Numbered from the stretch's first letter, positions 42,410 through 50,965 are shown. The stretch: DNA of 64,000 nucleotides from CAZFLM01 sp964519955 (GCA_964519955.1 CAZFLM010000027.1:13236-77235); one strand, 5' to 3'. Notes: generated by a model not told the origin, from the sequence alone. Program-made: numbers and translations.

Positions 42410-43216
42410 TTAGCCCGACGTGCGGGACTGCTGAGCGGCTTCGTCGCTCGCCCGCAGCAGCACCTCAGGGTCGACCGCAGCGTCTGCTGGGCGCAGCAGC
42501 TCCTCGGCGGCGCCATCGGCTGGGCGGAGGAGGGTGCCGCCGGCCTGGAGCGCGCGGAGCTTCGCGGCGGCTTCGGCGGCTGCGGCGCGGACCTCGGGCT
42601 GCTTGGCGCGCTGGGCGAGGCGCTCCGCGATGGGCAGCGACTTCAGGTCGCCGGTTACCACGAGGCAATGGAGAACCGCCAGGAGTAGTTCCGGAGCCGC
42701 GGGGTAGCCATACAGCGCTGAGCCCTCGATGGACGCAACCGCTCGTATGGCCAGCATCTGCTCCCTCGTGATCCGCGCCGGGTCGCTTTGGTCCATCGTC
42801 AGCAACCGGCGCGCCAGGGCTCGGTCGATCTCCGGAGTGCCGCGATACGAGCGCATGGTGAGGCAGTCGAGGGCTGCGGGCAGGCCGCCGCTCTCATTGG
42901 TGGCCGCCTCGCGCAACACGGCGCGACCGTGCCACTGGAACGAGATCAGCACCATCAGGGCCAGCGCAGAAGGTACCGATAGAACGGATAGCACCAGCAT
43001 GACCACGGCACCGGTCGACCCGGGCAGTATGGGGTGTCCCAGAGCCCGTCCACCGTAATGCAGTGCCCAGTATGGGAGCGCAACCGCGAGGTGGGCACCG
43101 ATCGTCGGCAGTATCCAACGCCGGCGCGCGAGCATGCGCGTCAGATCCCGCCGAATTGCGTCGGGTTCGGTCAGCTTGTCGGTTCGATCGGCTTCGGGGC
43201 CCGTACCCTCATCCAT
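42410..43216 (-). CDS. Membrane protein with HEAT-like domain and LLRPAD tail, paralogue B
   Basis: 268 residues. A charged N-terminus (PDAIRRDLTRMLARRRW) leads to two membrane segments (TIGAHLAVALPYWALHYGG, VVMLVLSVLSVPSALALMVL). A HEAT-like helical region follows (LLLAVLHCLVVTGDLKSLPI), then the tail LLRPADGAAEELLRPADAA and PEVLLRASD as in paralogue A. First gene of the minus-strand set with paralogue A, the zinc-ribbon protein and the M15 peptidase. The start is the ATG at 43216; the ribosome site (GGAG) lies close to it. Confidence 0.72.
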   Translation of the reverse strand: MDEGTGPEADRTDKLTEPDAIRRDLTRMLARRRWILPTIGAHLAVALPYWALHYGGRALGHPILPGSTGAVVMLVLSVLSVPSALALMVLISFQWHGRAVLREAATNESGGLPAALDCLTMRSYRGTPEIDRALARRLLTMDQSDPARITREQMLAIRAVASIEGSALYGYPAAPELLLAVLHCLVVTGDLKSLPIAERLAQRAKQPEVRAAAAEAAAKLRALQAGGTLLRPADGAAEELLRPADAAVDPEVLLRASDEAAQQSRTSG

Positions 43217-43221
43217 CTCCG

Positions 43222-43254
43222 TGCTCTCTGTGCCCCCTCTGCGTTCTCTGTGTC
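43222..43254 (+). repeat. Short CTCTGTGC-type repeat
   Basis: GTGCTCTCTGTGCCCCCTCT then GCGTTCTCTGTG: three imperfect copies of a CT-rich 8-10-mer in the gap between the operon start and the fucosidase stop. Confidence 0.5.
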
Positions 43255-43280
43255 ACCGCCGCGGCCGCTGCAACTAGCCG

Positions 43281-44747
43281 TTACTTCGCCTCGACGTACA
43301 GGCCGAACTCGCTGACGCAGGGGCACGCGGCCGCCTGGGTGATGCGGAGGCGCACCCTGGTGGTTGTGATGTCGGCGGCGGTGCGGATGAGGCGGCAGTT
43401 GCCCACGCTCGTGCCGGCCGCGAACGCCGTCCACTTGCCGTCCTGCCAGGCGTCCAGGGCGAAGGCGTCGATGCGCTGGCCGAGGGCGATCTGCTCGCGG
43501 ACGCGCACCACGTTGAACGTCGTCTCCTTGCCGAGGTCGACGGTCAGCTCGGGCGTGGTGACGCCGTCGTCCGTGGCCCAGTAGGCCTTGCCCTTCTTCA
43601 CTACGTTCGCGGGGGCGTAGGCGGCGTCGTTGCCTCGCACGTTGGACGCGGTGATCGTCGCCCTGGCGGCCAGGTTCGTGCGGAAGGTCTCGCGCACCAG
43701 GCGGCCGCACTCGGCGAGCGACGCCACGTCGTTCTCGTGCGCGCGGCCCCGGTTGTCGGGCGGCAGGTTCAGCAGGAAGCTAGCTCCCCGGCCCACCGAG
43801 CGGTAGTAGAGGTCGAGCAGCTCGCGCGGCGTCTTCACCTGCCCGTTCTGCTCGGCGTGCCAGAACCAGCCCGGGCGGATGGACACGTCGCACTCGGCCG
43901 GCATCCAGCGGCTTCCGTCGCGGTGGCCGCTCGTGCCTTCGCGGTACATCGCGTGGCCGGGCGCCGGGGCGCGGCCGTCCGGCCCCTTCGGCTCGAAGGT
44001 CTCCCAGCAGGTCTCGTTCGCGAAGCCCGACTCGTTGCCGACCCAGCGGATGTCGGGGCCGACGTCGCTGAAGATGACCGCGTTCGGTTGGAGCTTGCGC
44101 ATCAGCGCCCACGTGTTCGGCCAGTCGTAGTAGGTGCTGGGATCGATGGAGCGCTTCTCGCGAGCGCCGCCGTAGTAGCCGTCGCCGCCGTTCGCGCCGT
44201 CGTGCCATACCTCGAAGAGCGGGCCGTAGTTCGTCAGCAACTCGCTGAGCTGGGCGCGGTAGATGCCGATGTACTCGGGCGTGGCGTACTTCGGGTTGTT
44301 GCGGTCCCAGGGCGAGAGGTAGACGCCGAACTTGAGGCCGGCGCGCTTGCAGGCGTCCGAGATATCGCGCACCACGTCGCCCTTGCCGCCGCGCCACGTG
44401 CTCTTCGCGATGCTGTGCTCAGTCGTCTTGGTGGGCCAGAGGCAGAAGCCGTCGTGGTGTTTGGCGGTGAGGATGGCCCCCTTCATGCCCGCGGCCTTCA
44501 GCGCGCCGATGATCTGGTCCGCGTCGAAGTCGGTCGGGTTGAAGACGGACGGGTCCTCGTCGCCGTAGCCCCACTCCTTGTTGGTGAACGTGTTCGGCGA
44601 GAAGTGGATGAAGGCGTACGTCTCCAGCGCGTGCCACCGGAGTTGGCGGGCGGACGGCACGGGGCCATAGGGGGCGGGCGGCGGCACGGTGGCGGCGGAG
44701 GAGGCGGATGCGACGGCGAGTGCGGCGCCAATGGCGGCTTTGGTCAT
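43281..44747 (-). CDS. Secreted GH29 alpha-L-fucosidase with C-terminal discoidin-like domain
   Basis: 488 residues. Signal peptide (IGAALAVASASSAAT), then a GH29 barrel: YAFIHFSPNTFTNKEWGYGD, GAILTAKHHDGFCLWP, LKFGVYLSPWDRN and PLFEVWHDGANGG, in which D183 is the likely nucleophile. From about 370 a beta-sandwich follows (ITASNVRGNDAAYAPANVV, LTVDLGKETTFNVVRV) like F5/8 type C (CBM32-like) domains. It releases fucose from glycans outside the cell. ATG 44747 with GAGGGAA upstream. Tandem repeats occupy its 5' leader. Confidence 0.92.
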   Translation of the reverse strand: MTKAAIGAALAVASASSAATVPPPAPYGPVPSARQLRWHALETYAFIHFSPNTFTNKEWGYGDEDPSVFNPTDFDADQIIGALKAAGMKGAILTAKHHDGFCLWPTKTTEHSIAKSTWRGGKGDVVRDISDACKRAGLKFGVYLSPWDRNNPKYATPEYIGIYRAQLSELLTNYGPLFEVWHDGANGGDGYYGGAREKRSIDPSTYYDWPNTWALMRKLQPNAVIFSDVGPDIRWVGNESGFANETCWETFEPKGPDGRAPAPGHAMYREGTSGHRDGSRWMPAECDVSIRPGWFWHAEQNGQVKTPRELLDLYYRSVGRGASFLLNLPPDNRGRAHENDVASLAECGRLVRETFRTNLAARATITASNVRGNDAAYAPANVVKKGKAYWATDDGVTTPELTVDLGKETTFNVVRVREQIALGQRIDAFALDAWQDGKWTAFAAGTSVGNCRLIRTAADITTTRVRLRITQAAACPCVSEFGLYVEAK

Positions 44748-44822
44748 GTCGGTTCCCTCTTGGGATGAGTGTCGCTGCGGGAATGGGGTCTCGCCCCGGA
44801 GCGCAGCGCGTGCAGTCTGTCG

Positions 44823-45220
44823 GTATGTGCAGGACGGGCAGGGACGCCCATCCCACCACGGCTCGCTTCAGGACGGGCAGGGACGCCCATCCTACCGCTG
44901 GGCTGTACTTGGCGGGCAGGGACGCCCATCCCACCACGGCTCGCTTCAGGACGGGCAGGGACGCCCANNNNNNNNNNNNNNNNNNNNNNNNNNNNNNNNN
45001 NNNNNNNNNNNNNNNNNNNNNNNNNNNNNNNNNNNNNNNNNNNNNNNNNNNNNNNNNNNNNNNNNNNCCTACCGCTGGGCTGTACTTGGCGGGCAGGGAC
45101 GCCCATCCCACCACGGCTCGCTGCGGGACGGGCAGGGACGCCCATCCCACCGCGGGGCTGTACTTGGCGGGCAGGGACGCCCGCCCCACCACGACGCTGG
45201 GCGGGCGCGGAGGCCCATCG
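44823..45220 (+). repeat. Tandem array of the element core (39-40-bp units), broken by the assembly gap
   Basis: Units of type AGGACGGGCAGGGACGCCCA with CTCGCTTC spacers alternate with units of type GGCGGGCAGGGACGCCCATC with TACCGCTGGGCTGTACTT spacers. At least four units lie before the gap and four after. The interval 44748-45232 holds no gene apart from this array. Confidence 0.92.
44968..45067. other. Assembly gap (100 N)
   Basis: Exactly 100 N bases inside the tandem array, a scaffolding gap of unknown true length caused by the repeat. Confidence 0.98.
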
Positions 45221-45232
45221 CACCACGGCGTC

Positions 45233-46015
45233 CTACGAGTTGGTGTAGCTCACAGCCTGCGCCAGGATGTCACGGATGTCGTCGAACCAGGTCTGGCGCT
45301 GCACGGCGGCGAGCAGCATCACTTCCAGGCGCATCTTCCAGCAGAGCGCCAGGTCCAGCCCGGGCCAGCGCTCGACGGCCAGCTCCAGGGCAGGATCCTC
45401 CAGTCTGGACGCCTCCTGCTCCAGCGGCTGCCAGCCCGCGCAGCCCCAGTCAACCAGGCCGGTGTAGCGCCCATCCGAATCTACCAGCACGTTGTCGGCC
45501 CAGGCATCGCCGTGGCAGAAGCGCCAGGTGGCCGCGGGCACGTGCGTGCCGAGCAGCGACGCGATGGTACTGCGCTCCTCCTCGGACCAACCGGCCAGTC
45601 GCTGTGTCCAGTCTACGAGGCGCACATCGCCCGCCCAGGCCTCGGGCAGGCTGGCGGGCACAGGCTCCGGCGGGCTCGCGTGCAGCCGCTCCAGGTCGTT
45701 GAGCAAGTCGGGCCACGCCCCCGCGGCCACGCGCCGATCGGCCAGAGTGCGCACGGGCACTCCAGGCAGGCGCTCCCAGATGCTGTAGTCGGCGGCCCAG
45801 GCCACGGGGCGGGCGGTGCGGACTCCCGCACGCAGGGCGCCTTCGGCTATCGCGGCCTCGCGCGCGTGGTCGGTGCCGGCGCCGATCCGCAGGACGTGCG
45901 TGTCGGTCCAGTAGACCCGGTTGTTCGTTCCGCCGCTCGCCGCACGCAGGCCGTCCAGGGGCACGCCGTGCGCGCGGAGGTAGTTGCCTGGCTCAGCAGG
46001 CGGGCGCTCAGGCAT
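45233..46015 (-). CDS. Aminoglycoside phosphotransferase (APH)-family kinase
   Basis: 260 residues. Kinase-fold motifs: nucleotide-binding start GGTNNRVYWTD, then the catalytic loop WRFCHGDAWADNVLVDSDGR (HGD...N) and the metal-binding GLVDWGCAGW. APH-family members phosphorylate antibiotics, choline, thiamine or homoserine; nothing here picks one. ATG 46015 overlaps the stop of the upstream gene (46008) by eight bases, so they form one operon. Confidence 0.87.
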   Translation of the reverse strand: MPERPPAEPGNYLRAHGVPLDGLRAASGGTNNRVYWTDTHVLRIGAGTDHAREAAIAEGALRAGVRTARPVAWAADYSIWERLPGVPVRTLADRRVAAGAWPDLLNDLERLHASPPEPVPASLPEAWAGDVRLVDWTQRLAGWSEEERSTIASLLGTHVPAATWRFCHGDAWADNVLVDSDGRYTGLVDWGCAGWQPLEQEASRLEDPALELAVERWPGLDLALCWKMRLEVMLLAAVQRQTWFDDIRDILAQAVSYTNS

Positions 46016-46511
46016 CAGGACGCCTCGCCGGCATCTCGGTCGTGACGTCGTCGGGCGCTTGCGCGCGGCGTGGGGCGCATCGCTCGTGCAGCCGGGCCAC
46101 CGCTCCCTCCGCGCCATTCGACAGGTATAGCGTGACGGTACGGCCCGCCGCCGAGATGCGCACCGCCGGGCGACGGATCAGCACGCCGGTCGGCTGTGGC
46201 GCGGCGACGCACTCCCACGGGACGAGGATGGGCGGGTGGAACGGGCGAAGGAGGCGCGACACCTCGATCCGGATGCCTTCCTCTCCCACGGTGACGTTCA
46301 GGCTGCGGTTGTAGCCCATCGCCGGGCCGAACCGCAGGCTCTGATAGGTGTAGACGCGCTCCGACGTGGGCGGCCGGATCGGTGCAGGGCACGCTTCGGC
46401 AAGGCGGCGCCACCCGCCGAATGTGGCGAGTGCCCAGAGCGTGCCGCACCAGATGGCCGCGAAGAGGGCCAGGAACCCGGCGATGCACCCCGCGACGATG
46501 AGCCAGACCAT
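46008..46511 (-). CDS. Membrane-anchored protein of unknown function
   Basis: 167 residues. An N-terminal membrane helix (MVWLIVAGCIAGFLALFAAI) is followed by a strand-rich soluble part: YTYQSLRFGPAMGYN, LNVTVGEEGIRIEVSRLLRP, PILVPWECV and VRISAAGRTVTLYLSNGA. It resembles a small PH-like beta domain. ATG 46511 is preceded by GGGAGAAG. It overlaps the APH-family gene, perhaps in the same operon for chance reasons. Confidence 0.68.
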   Translation of the reverse strand: MVWLIVAGCIAGFLALFAAIWCGTLWALATFGGWRRLAEACPAPIRPPTSERVYTYQSLRFGPAMGYNRSLNVTVGEEGIRIEVSRLLRPFHPPILVPWECVAAPQPTGVLIRRPAVRISAAGRTVTLYLSNGAEGAVARLHERCAPRRAQAPDDVTTEMPARRPDA

Positions 46512-46673
46512 GGCCTGCTTCTCCCTGGCGGCAGCCCGGCCCGTCCCGCCGCCCAACCGTAGTTCGCCCGCGGCGGCGGATGGACCTCCCAACCGTTGAC
46601 GCCGGACACCGATCGGCGTAGAATGCGATCGTAGGCACACGGTACATCGGCTGTTCGTGGGAGGGAGGCGGCG

Positions 46674-47117
46674 ATGGCTCGAAGACCGCAGACGTGGCAG
46701 GAGAAGCTGGCGAACGCGCGCGCCAAGCACGGCGGCCCCACGCGCCACCACTGCGACAAGACGGGCCAGTGGTTCGTGATCGGGGGCATAGACGAGATCG
46801 AGGAGATGGTGCGGACGGTTCCGGCGGGCGAGGTGCTGCCAGCGGACCGCATGACGGCTGCGCTCGCGGAGCGTCATGGCGTGGACTTCGCGTGTCCGCT
46901 GACGGCCGGCATCTTCCTCTGGATCCTGGCGAACGCCGCGGAGGAGGCGCGCGGCGACGGGGAGCCGGACGGCCTGCCGTGGTGGCGCGTCGTGAAGAAG
47001 GGCGGCGAGCTGAACCCGAAGTACCCCGGCGGCGGCGCTCTGCAGCGCGAGCGGCTGGAGGCCGAGGGGCGCACGGTGGCCCCGAAGGGGAAGCGGCTGG
47101 TGGTGGAGCGGGCATAG
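46674..47117 (+). CDS. MGMT/ATL-like DNA-binding protein
   Basis: 147 residues. Contains the DNA-binding half of O6-alkylguanine transferase-like proteins: RMTAALAERHGVDFACPLTA (helix-turn-helix) and LPWWRVVKKGGELNPKYPGG followed by QRERLEAEG. The nucleophilic PCHR box of true MGMT is replaced by PWWRV, as in alkyltransferase-like and related proteins, so it may recognise damaged bases without repairing them itself. ATG 46674 with GGAGGGAGG upstream. Single gene. Confidence 0.8.
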   Translation: MARRPQTWQEKLANARAKHGGPTRHHCDKTGQWFVIGGIDEIEEMVRTVPAGEVLPADRMTAALAERHGVDFACPLTAGIFLWILANAAEEARGDGEPDGLPWWRVVKKGGELNPKYPGGGALQRERLEAEGRTVAPKGKRLVVERA

Positions 47118-47347
47118 GGGCTGGGTGACGGGGCGTGCGGTCCGGGCCGTGAACGACCCGTCTCGTGGGCGTGCCGCCGGCCGCCCTGCGGGCGGAAGGA
47201 CGGGGTGGCGCGCGGCGTGGGGTGTCGCGCCCGGAGGGCGCTTGGCCGAAGGCCCTCCAGGCGGGGGATTCATCCTCCGACAGCTCGCGTGCGTCCGTTC
47301 GCTGGCTCGGTCATGGAGTAGACTGAAGCCAGGAGAAGCCCGATCGT

Positions 47348-47956
47348 ATGCTAGAACCCGTCCTCTTCGGCCTCAACTATGGAGCCGCCTGCGCCGCGCA
47401 GCCCGGCCCGATGCAGGCCTTCTTCCTCTCTCGCGTCGCCCAGGTCGGATGGCGGCGGACACTGCCGGCGTGCCTGGCGCCCATCCTGGGCGACGGGCCC
47501 ATTGCCGCGCTCGTGCTGCTGGCGCTGCGGCAGGTGCCGTCCGGCATGGAGCGCGCCCTGCGGGTCGCCGGCGGACTGCTGCTGCTCTACATGGCCTTCC
47601 TGGCGTTCCGGTCGCTCCGCAGAGACGACCTTGGCGCGCAGGCGGACTCGGAGCGCACGCCGCATAGCCTGCTGCAGGCACTCGCGGTGAACATCATGAA
47701 CCCGGCGCCGTACATCAGTTGGGCCACGGTGCTGGGGCCGGACGTGATGCGCCAGTGGACCCGGCAGCCCGCGGGCGCCATCGGCCTGGTCGCGGCGTTC
47801 TACGCGGTGCTCACCGTGGGCAACGCGTTCCTCATCGTTGCGATGGGCCTGCTGCACGGCCTCGGCCCCCGCTTCGTGCGCGGCATGATCCTGGTGTCGG
47901 CGCTGCTGCTGGCCGCGCTGGGGGTGTGGCGGGTGGCTGGGAGCGCGATGGGGTAG
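47348..47956 (+). CDS. LysE/RhtB-family exporter
   Basis: 202 residues with six hydrophobic segments. The start has the family look (LNYGAACAAQPGPMQAFFLS), with the conserved PGP, then LLLYMAFLAFRSLR and NIMNPAPYISWATVLGP, the second Pro-rich LysE motif. Exports an amino acid or a similar small molecule. ATG 47348 with AGGAGAAG upstream. The 230 bases before it are GC-rich palindromic sequence (GCGCCCGGAGGGCGC, GGCCGAAGGCC) without a gene. Confidence 0.88.
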   Translation: MLEPVLFGLNYGAACAAQPGPMQAFFLSRVAQVGWRRTLPACLAPILGDGPIAALVLLALRQVPSGMERALRVAGGLLLLYMAFLAFRSLRRDDLGAQADSERTPHSLLQALAVNIMNPAPYISWATVLGPDVMRQWTRQPAGAIGLVAAFYAVLTVGNAFLIVAMGLLHGLGPRFVRGMILVSALLLAALGVWRVAGSAMG

Positions 47957-47975
47957 AAGCCGGAAGCCAGAAGGC
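47955..47975 (+). repeat. AGAAGCC heptads, left
   Basis: AGAAGCCGGAAGCCAGAAG directly after the LysE stop. The same heptad is found inverted at 48835-48863 after the next gene. Confidence 0.65.
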
Positions 47976-48012
47976 CGGTGGCGCGACGGCCGGACCGGTC
48001 GGGGAGGGGCAG

Positions 48013-48735
48013 ATGCACAGGCTCTGCCGTGGTTCGCTCGTGATGGCGATCATCTGGGGCACCGGCCTGACCGTTGCCGTGGCGCTGGTTGGGCTGCCCG
48101 CCCTCCTGGTGTATCAGGAGTGGCGCCAGCTGCAGGTGACCACCGAGCCGGTGCTGCTCACCTGCCTCGTGGCCGGCGCGTCGCTCGATCGCGCGTTTGT
48201 GCCAGACCGCGCTGGCGGCGGGGAGAGCCAGATCCGGCTGCGGCTGCATGGCCGGCAGCGGCTGGTTCAGACGCTCAGTGAGCTCAAAGGCGCCGTCGCT
48301 ATTGCCTCGCCAGACCAGGCGCTGGAGTTCGCGCGGCTCAGAACCGGGCCCGCATTGGCGGACGGGTGGGTCGATGGACCGCAGATGGCGGAGATCGTCC
48401 GGGTCGACCGGCCGTACCGCCGGGTGACCGATGACCTGGGCGGGAGCCGTCTGGCCTGGCTGGGGTACCATCCCGGAGCCATGTCGGGCACGTGTGGCCT
48501 GTTGCATCCGAAGGCGTTCAAGGCAGGGCGATTCACCGAAGCCCGCGCCCACCCGGTGTCGGGCGGCTACGTCGTTGAGCGTTGGGTGCTCGTAGGGGTT
48601 GGCGCGGACAAGTACCGCGTGCAGCTCGTACGCGAGCACGTTGGGCTGGATGGCGCCTGCAGCCGTGAGGTGGTGAAGGACCGCGCAGCGCCACGCCTGC
48701 CAGGCAGCCAGTTCACGTTTCCTCCTGGTTGCTAG
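48013..48735 (+). CDS. Single-pass membrane protein of unknown function
   Basis: 240 residues. A membrane helix near the N-terminus (MAIIWGTGLTVAVALVGLPA) is followed by an extracytoplasmic domain with strand-rich segments (TTEPVLLTCLVAGASLD, FARLRTGPALADGWVDG, ARAHPVSGGYVVERWVLVG). No known domain seen. ATG 48013 with GGGGAGGGG five bases before. Its stop TAG (48733-48735) is the first triplet of element copy D. Inverted AGAAGCC heptads flank it. Confidence 0.68.
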   Translation: MHRLCRGSLVMAIIWGTGLTVAVALVGLPALLVYQEWRQLQVTTEPVLLTCLVAGASLDRAFVPDRAGGGESQIRLRLHGRQRLVQTLSELKGAVAIASPDQALEFARLRTGPALADGWVDGPQMAEIVRVDRPYRRVTDDLGGSRLAWLGYHPGAMSGTCGLLHPKAFKAGRFTEARAHPVSGGYVVERWVLVGVGADKYRVQLVREHVGLDGACSREVVKDRAAPRLPGSQFTFPPGC

Positions 48736-48811
48736 CCCGGCCTATCCATGGGTGACCCTGGACGGGCACGGAGGCCCATCCCACCACGGCGCTCGTGCAT
48801 CACCGGGCTAG
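48733..48811 (+). repeat. 80-bp CTAG-ended palindromic element, copy D
   Basis: Starts (C)TAGCCCGGCCTATCCATGGG and ends ATCACCGGGCTAG. The outer ends are an exact inverted repeat CTAGCCCGG/CCGGGCTAG. Its initial TAG is the stop codon of the gene before it. Confidence 0.92.
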
Positions 48812-48834
48812 AGGCATCAGGCGCCGATCGCCGA

Positions 48835-48863
48835 CTTCTGGCTTCTAGCTTCTGGCTTCTCCC
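48835..48863 (-). repeat. AGAAGCC/AGAAGCT heptads, right (inverted)
   Basis: CTTCTGGCTTCTAGCTTCTG and GCTTCTC: four heptads, inverted relative to those at 47955. Confidence 0.8.
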
Positions 48864-48870
48864 TTCCGAC

Positions 48871-50832
48871 TCACGCCCCGAAGAAGTTGTACGTTGGCGT
48901 TCCCATCAGCAGGCTTGCGAGTGCCCAGATGCTGCCCATCACGCAGTCGCCTAGGACGAGGCCGAGGAAGAAGGGGAGCACGATGCGGTAGAAGCGCAGG
49001 CCGCCGTAGCGCATCGTGATGACCTTGAGCGTCCAGGCGATCAGCATCGGCACCCAGAGCAGGTGGATGGACCAGGACGACGAGATGGCGTAGCCGATGG
49101 GGTGGAACGGGAAGCCGAAGAAGCGCAGGCGCATGAAGAAGAGCCCCAGCGTGGTGAAGAAGCCCAGCCCCATCGCGGTGGACGCCTGCAGGTTCGGCTT
49201 GTTGTCCAGCGAGCCGGCGACCCAGTTGTTCATCCGGTTGAACGCCTCTTGCGCGTGCCCCGAGTTGGAGTTGAACTTCGCCGTCACCCCGAGCTGGTAG
49301 CCCTGGTGCTCGAAGGCCCAGAACGTGCTGAGCACCGCCAGCGCCGTCGCGAGCAGGATCGCGACGAGCATGCGCCTGGCCTGGAGCTGGCGCGCGTGGG
49401 CCATCTGCAGCCCCTCCAGGCCGACGGGCATCGTGTCGCCGCGGTGGGCGCGGGTCATCGAGTAGCTCATCGTGAAGAAGGCCATGTCGTGCTGGCGCAG
49501 GCCGGTCGTTCCGAACATGCGCGTGAGCATGGCGTCCGGCCCGATGAAGTGGAAGTCGTGCACCGGCGGGCCCAGCTCGGCGCGGATGCGGGTGATGACC
49601 GTGATCGTGGCGAGGTAGATGCCGAACCACGCCACCGCGACCCACCACTGCGCCCCGGCCAGCATCCAGAAGGCGCACAGCCCGCCGAAGCCCAGCGCCA
49701 GCCCGGCCAGAGCCCCGCGGTCGCTCAGCGCCTCCTTGCCTGCGTGCCTGTCGGTCTCCTCGCCTCGCCCGATGGCGCTGCGCCAGATGGCCGCGTAGGT
49801 CTTGCGCCCCGTGTAGAGGTAGAAGACGAACAGGCCGACGACGCTGCCGAACCCCTGCTCCTTGATGAACGGGAAGTCCGGCGTCACGTCCCAGGCCATC
49901 GCGTTCGAGACGACCATCTGCATCTTCCAGAACAGGAAGAAGAACCAACAGGAGAAGAGCAGGTCGACGGGGAGCAGGAAGCTGAGGCCGATCGCGAGGG
50001 GATAGAACGTGATCGGGAACCAGTCGATGCCGGTCCACGGCTTCGTCGTGAAGAGCGGGCGCAGGTCGTTCACGTCGACCTTGATGCCCGGCACCTGCGG
50101 GTACAGGTAGGCAATGCCGTTCCAGAGGCTCAGCGTCGCGGCCAGGGCGAAGCCGGCCCACATCAGCTTGTTGCGGAAGAAGCCGGAGCGCGGGTTCGGG
50201 TCCGTCATCTGCAGGGGGAGCAGGATGATCGGGAACGTGAGGCGCTCGTAGTCGGCCCACTGGCGGCGGACCAGCACGTTGATGCAGTTGGCGGTGAAGA
50301 GGAGCAGCACGAAGAAGCCGGTCCACGCCAGCATCGGCGTGAGCCACACGCTCACCGTCTGCCATGTGTTGAACGTGGTATGGCCCAGATAGTGGCCGCG
50401 CAGCGCCTCGCGGTCGCGCACGACGAGCCACGAGGGGAACGAGTCGAGGAACGACCAGCCGTTCTGCTTGCCGAACCAGGCGCCGTGCGGGATGATCTGG
50501 TTCAGCAGGCTGACGCCGTCGAGCCCGGCCATGCCCGTCGAGATCGCCAGCATCGTGTAGAGGGTCAGCAGCTCCCCTTGCTGCAGCACCAGGCGCGGGG
50601 CGATGCGGCGGAACAGCGCGTTGAAGCCGACCAGCGCGAACAGGACGAAGACGACATTCGCGAAGAGGGAGATCGTCGAGACGTAGGGGCCGAAGAGGAC
50701 GCGCTCCTGCTTGACGATCCAGTACGTGTTGCAGGGCACGAGCAGCGCGCCGAGGAGGATGGCGCGCGCGGACACGCCCCGCGGCTTGGCGGGAGGGATG
50801 GGGTGGGGCGTGTCCGGCGTGCTTGCTCTCAT
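48871..50832 (-). CDS. DUF6785-family multispanning membrane protein
   Basis: 653 residues with about twelve to fourteen hydrophobic segments, for example AILLGALLVPCNTYWIVKQ, ISLFANVVFVLFALVGFN and ILLATALAVLSTFWAF. Also present are the conserved GHTTFNTWQ, FHFIGPDAMLTRMFG and the C-terminal DUF6784-like part (RFYRIVLPFFLGLVLGDCVM). The family is widespread in sugar-degrading members of these phyla and resembles oligopeptide (OPT) transporters; the cargo is unknown. ATG 50832 chosen; the longer frame upstream only covers two element cores. Confidence 0.85.
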   Translation of the reverse strand: MRASTPDTPHPIPPAKPRGVSARAILLGALLVPCNTYWIVKQERVLFGPYVSTISLFANVVFVLFALVGFNALFRRIAPRLVLQQGELLTLYTMLAISTGMAGLDGVSLLNQIIPHGAWFGKQNGWSFLDSFPSWLVVRDREALRGHYLGHTTFNTWQTVSVWLTPMLAWTGFFVLLLFTANCINVLVRRQWADYERLTFPIILLPLQMTDPNPRSGFFRNKLMWAGFALAATLSLWNGIAYLYPQVPGIKVDVNDLRPLFTTKPWTGIDWFPITFYPLAIGLSFLLPVDLLFSCWFFFLFWKMQMVVSNAMAWDVTPDFPFIKEQGFGSVVGLFVFYLYTGRKTYAAIWRSAIGRGEETDRHAGKEALSDRGALAGLALGFGGLCAFWMLAGAQWWVAVAWFGIYLATITVITRIRAELGPPVHDFHFIGPDAMLTRMFGTTGLRQHDMAFFTMSYSMTRAHRGDTMPVGLEGLQMAHARQLQARRMLVAILLATALAVLSTFWAFEHQGYQLGVTAKFNSNSGHAQEAFNRMNNWVAGSLDNKPNLQASTAMGLGFFTTLGLFFMRLRFFGFPFHPIGYAISSSWSIHLLWVPMLIAWTLKVITMRYGGLRFYRIVLPFFLGLVLGDCVMGSIWALASLLMGTPTYNFFGA

Positions 50833-50856
50833 GTGGGCAGGTCCCGCGCCGGTCTG

Positions 50857-50940
50857 GACGGGCACGGAGGCCCATCCCACCACGGCGTTCGGGCTGCGCA
50901 GGACGGGCACGGAGGCCCATCCCACCTCGGCGCTTGCGCA
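50857..50940 (+). repeat. Two tandem element cores
   Basis: Two units starting GACGGGCACGGAGGCCCATC separated by 44-45 bases lie in the leader of the DUF6785 gene and fill most of 50833-50965. Confidence 0.9.
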
Positions 50941-50965
50941 GGACGCGGATCGGTCTTGCTCGCTG

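Noticed and set aside
44769..45248. Open frames across the tandem array and N gap
   Set aside because: The array is open in several frames on both strands because of its composition; no start site or domain.
47118..47347. Small gene or RNA before the LysE exporter
   Set aside because: Only GC-rich short palindromes; no start, no conserved RNA shape that I could recognise.
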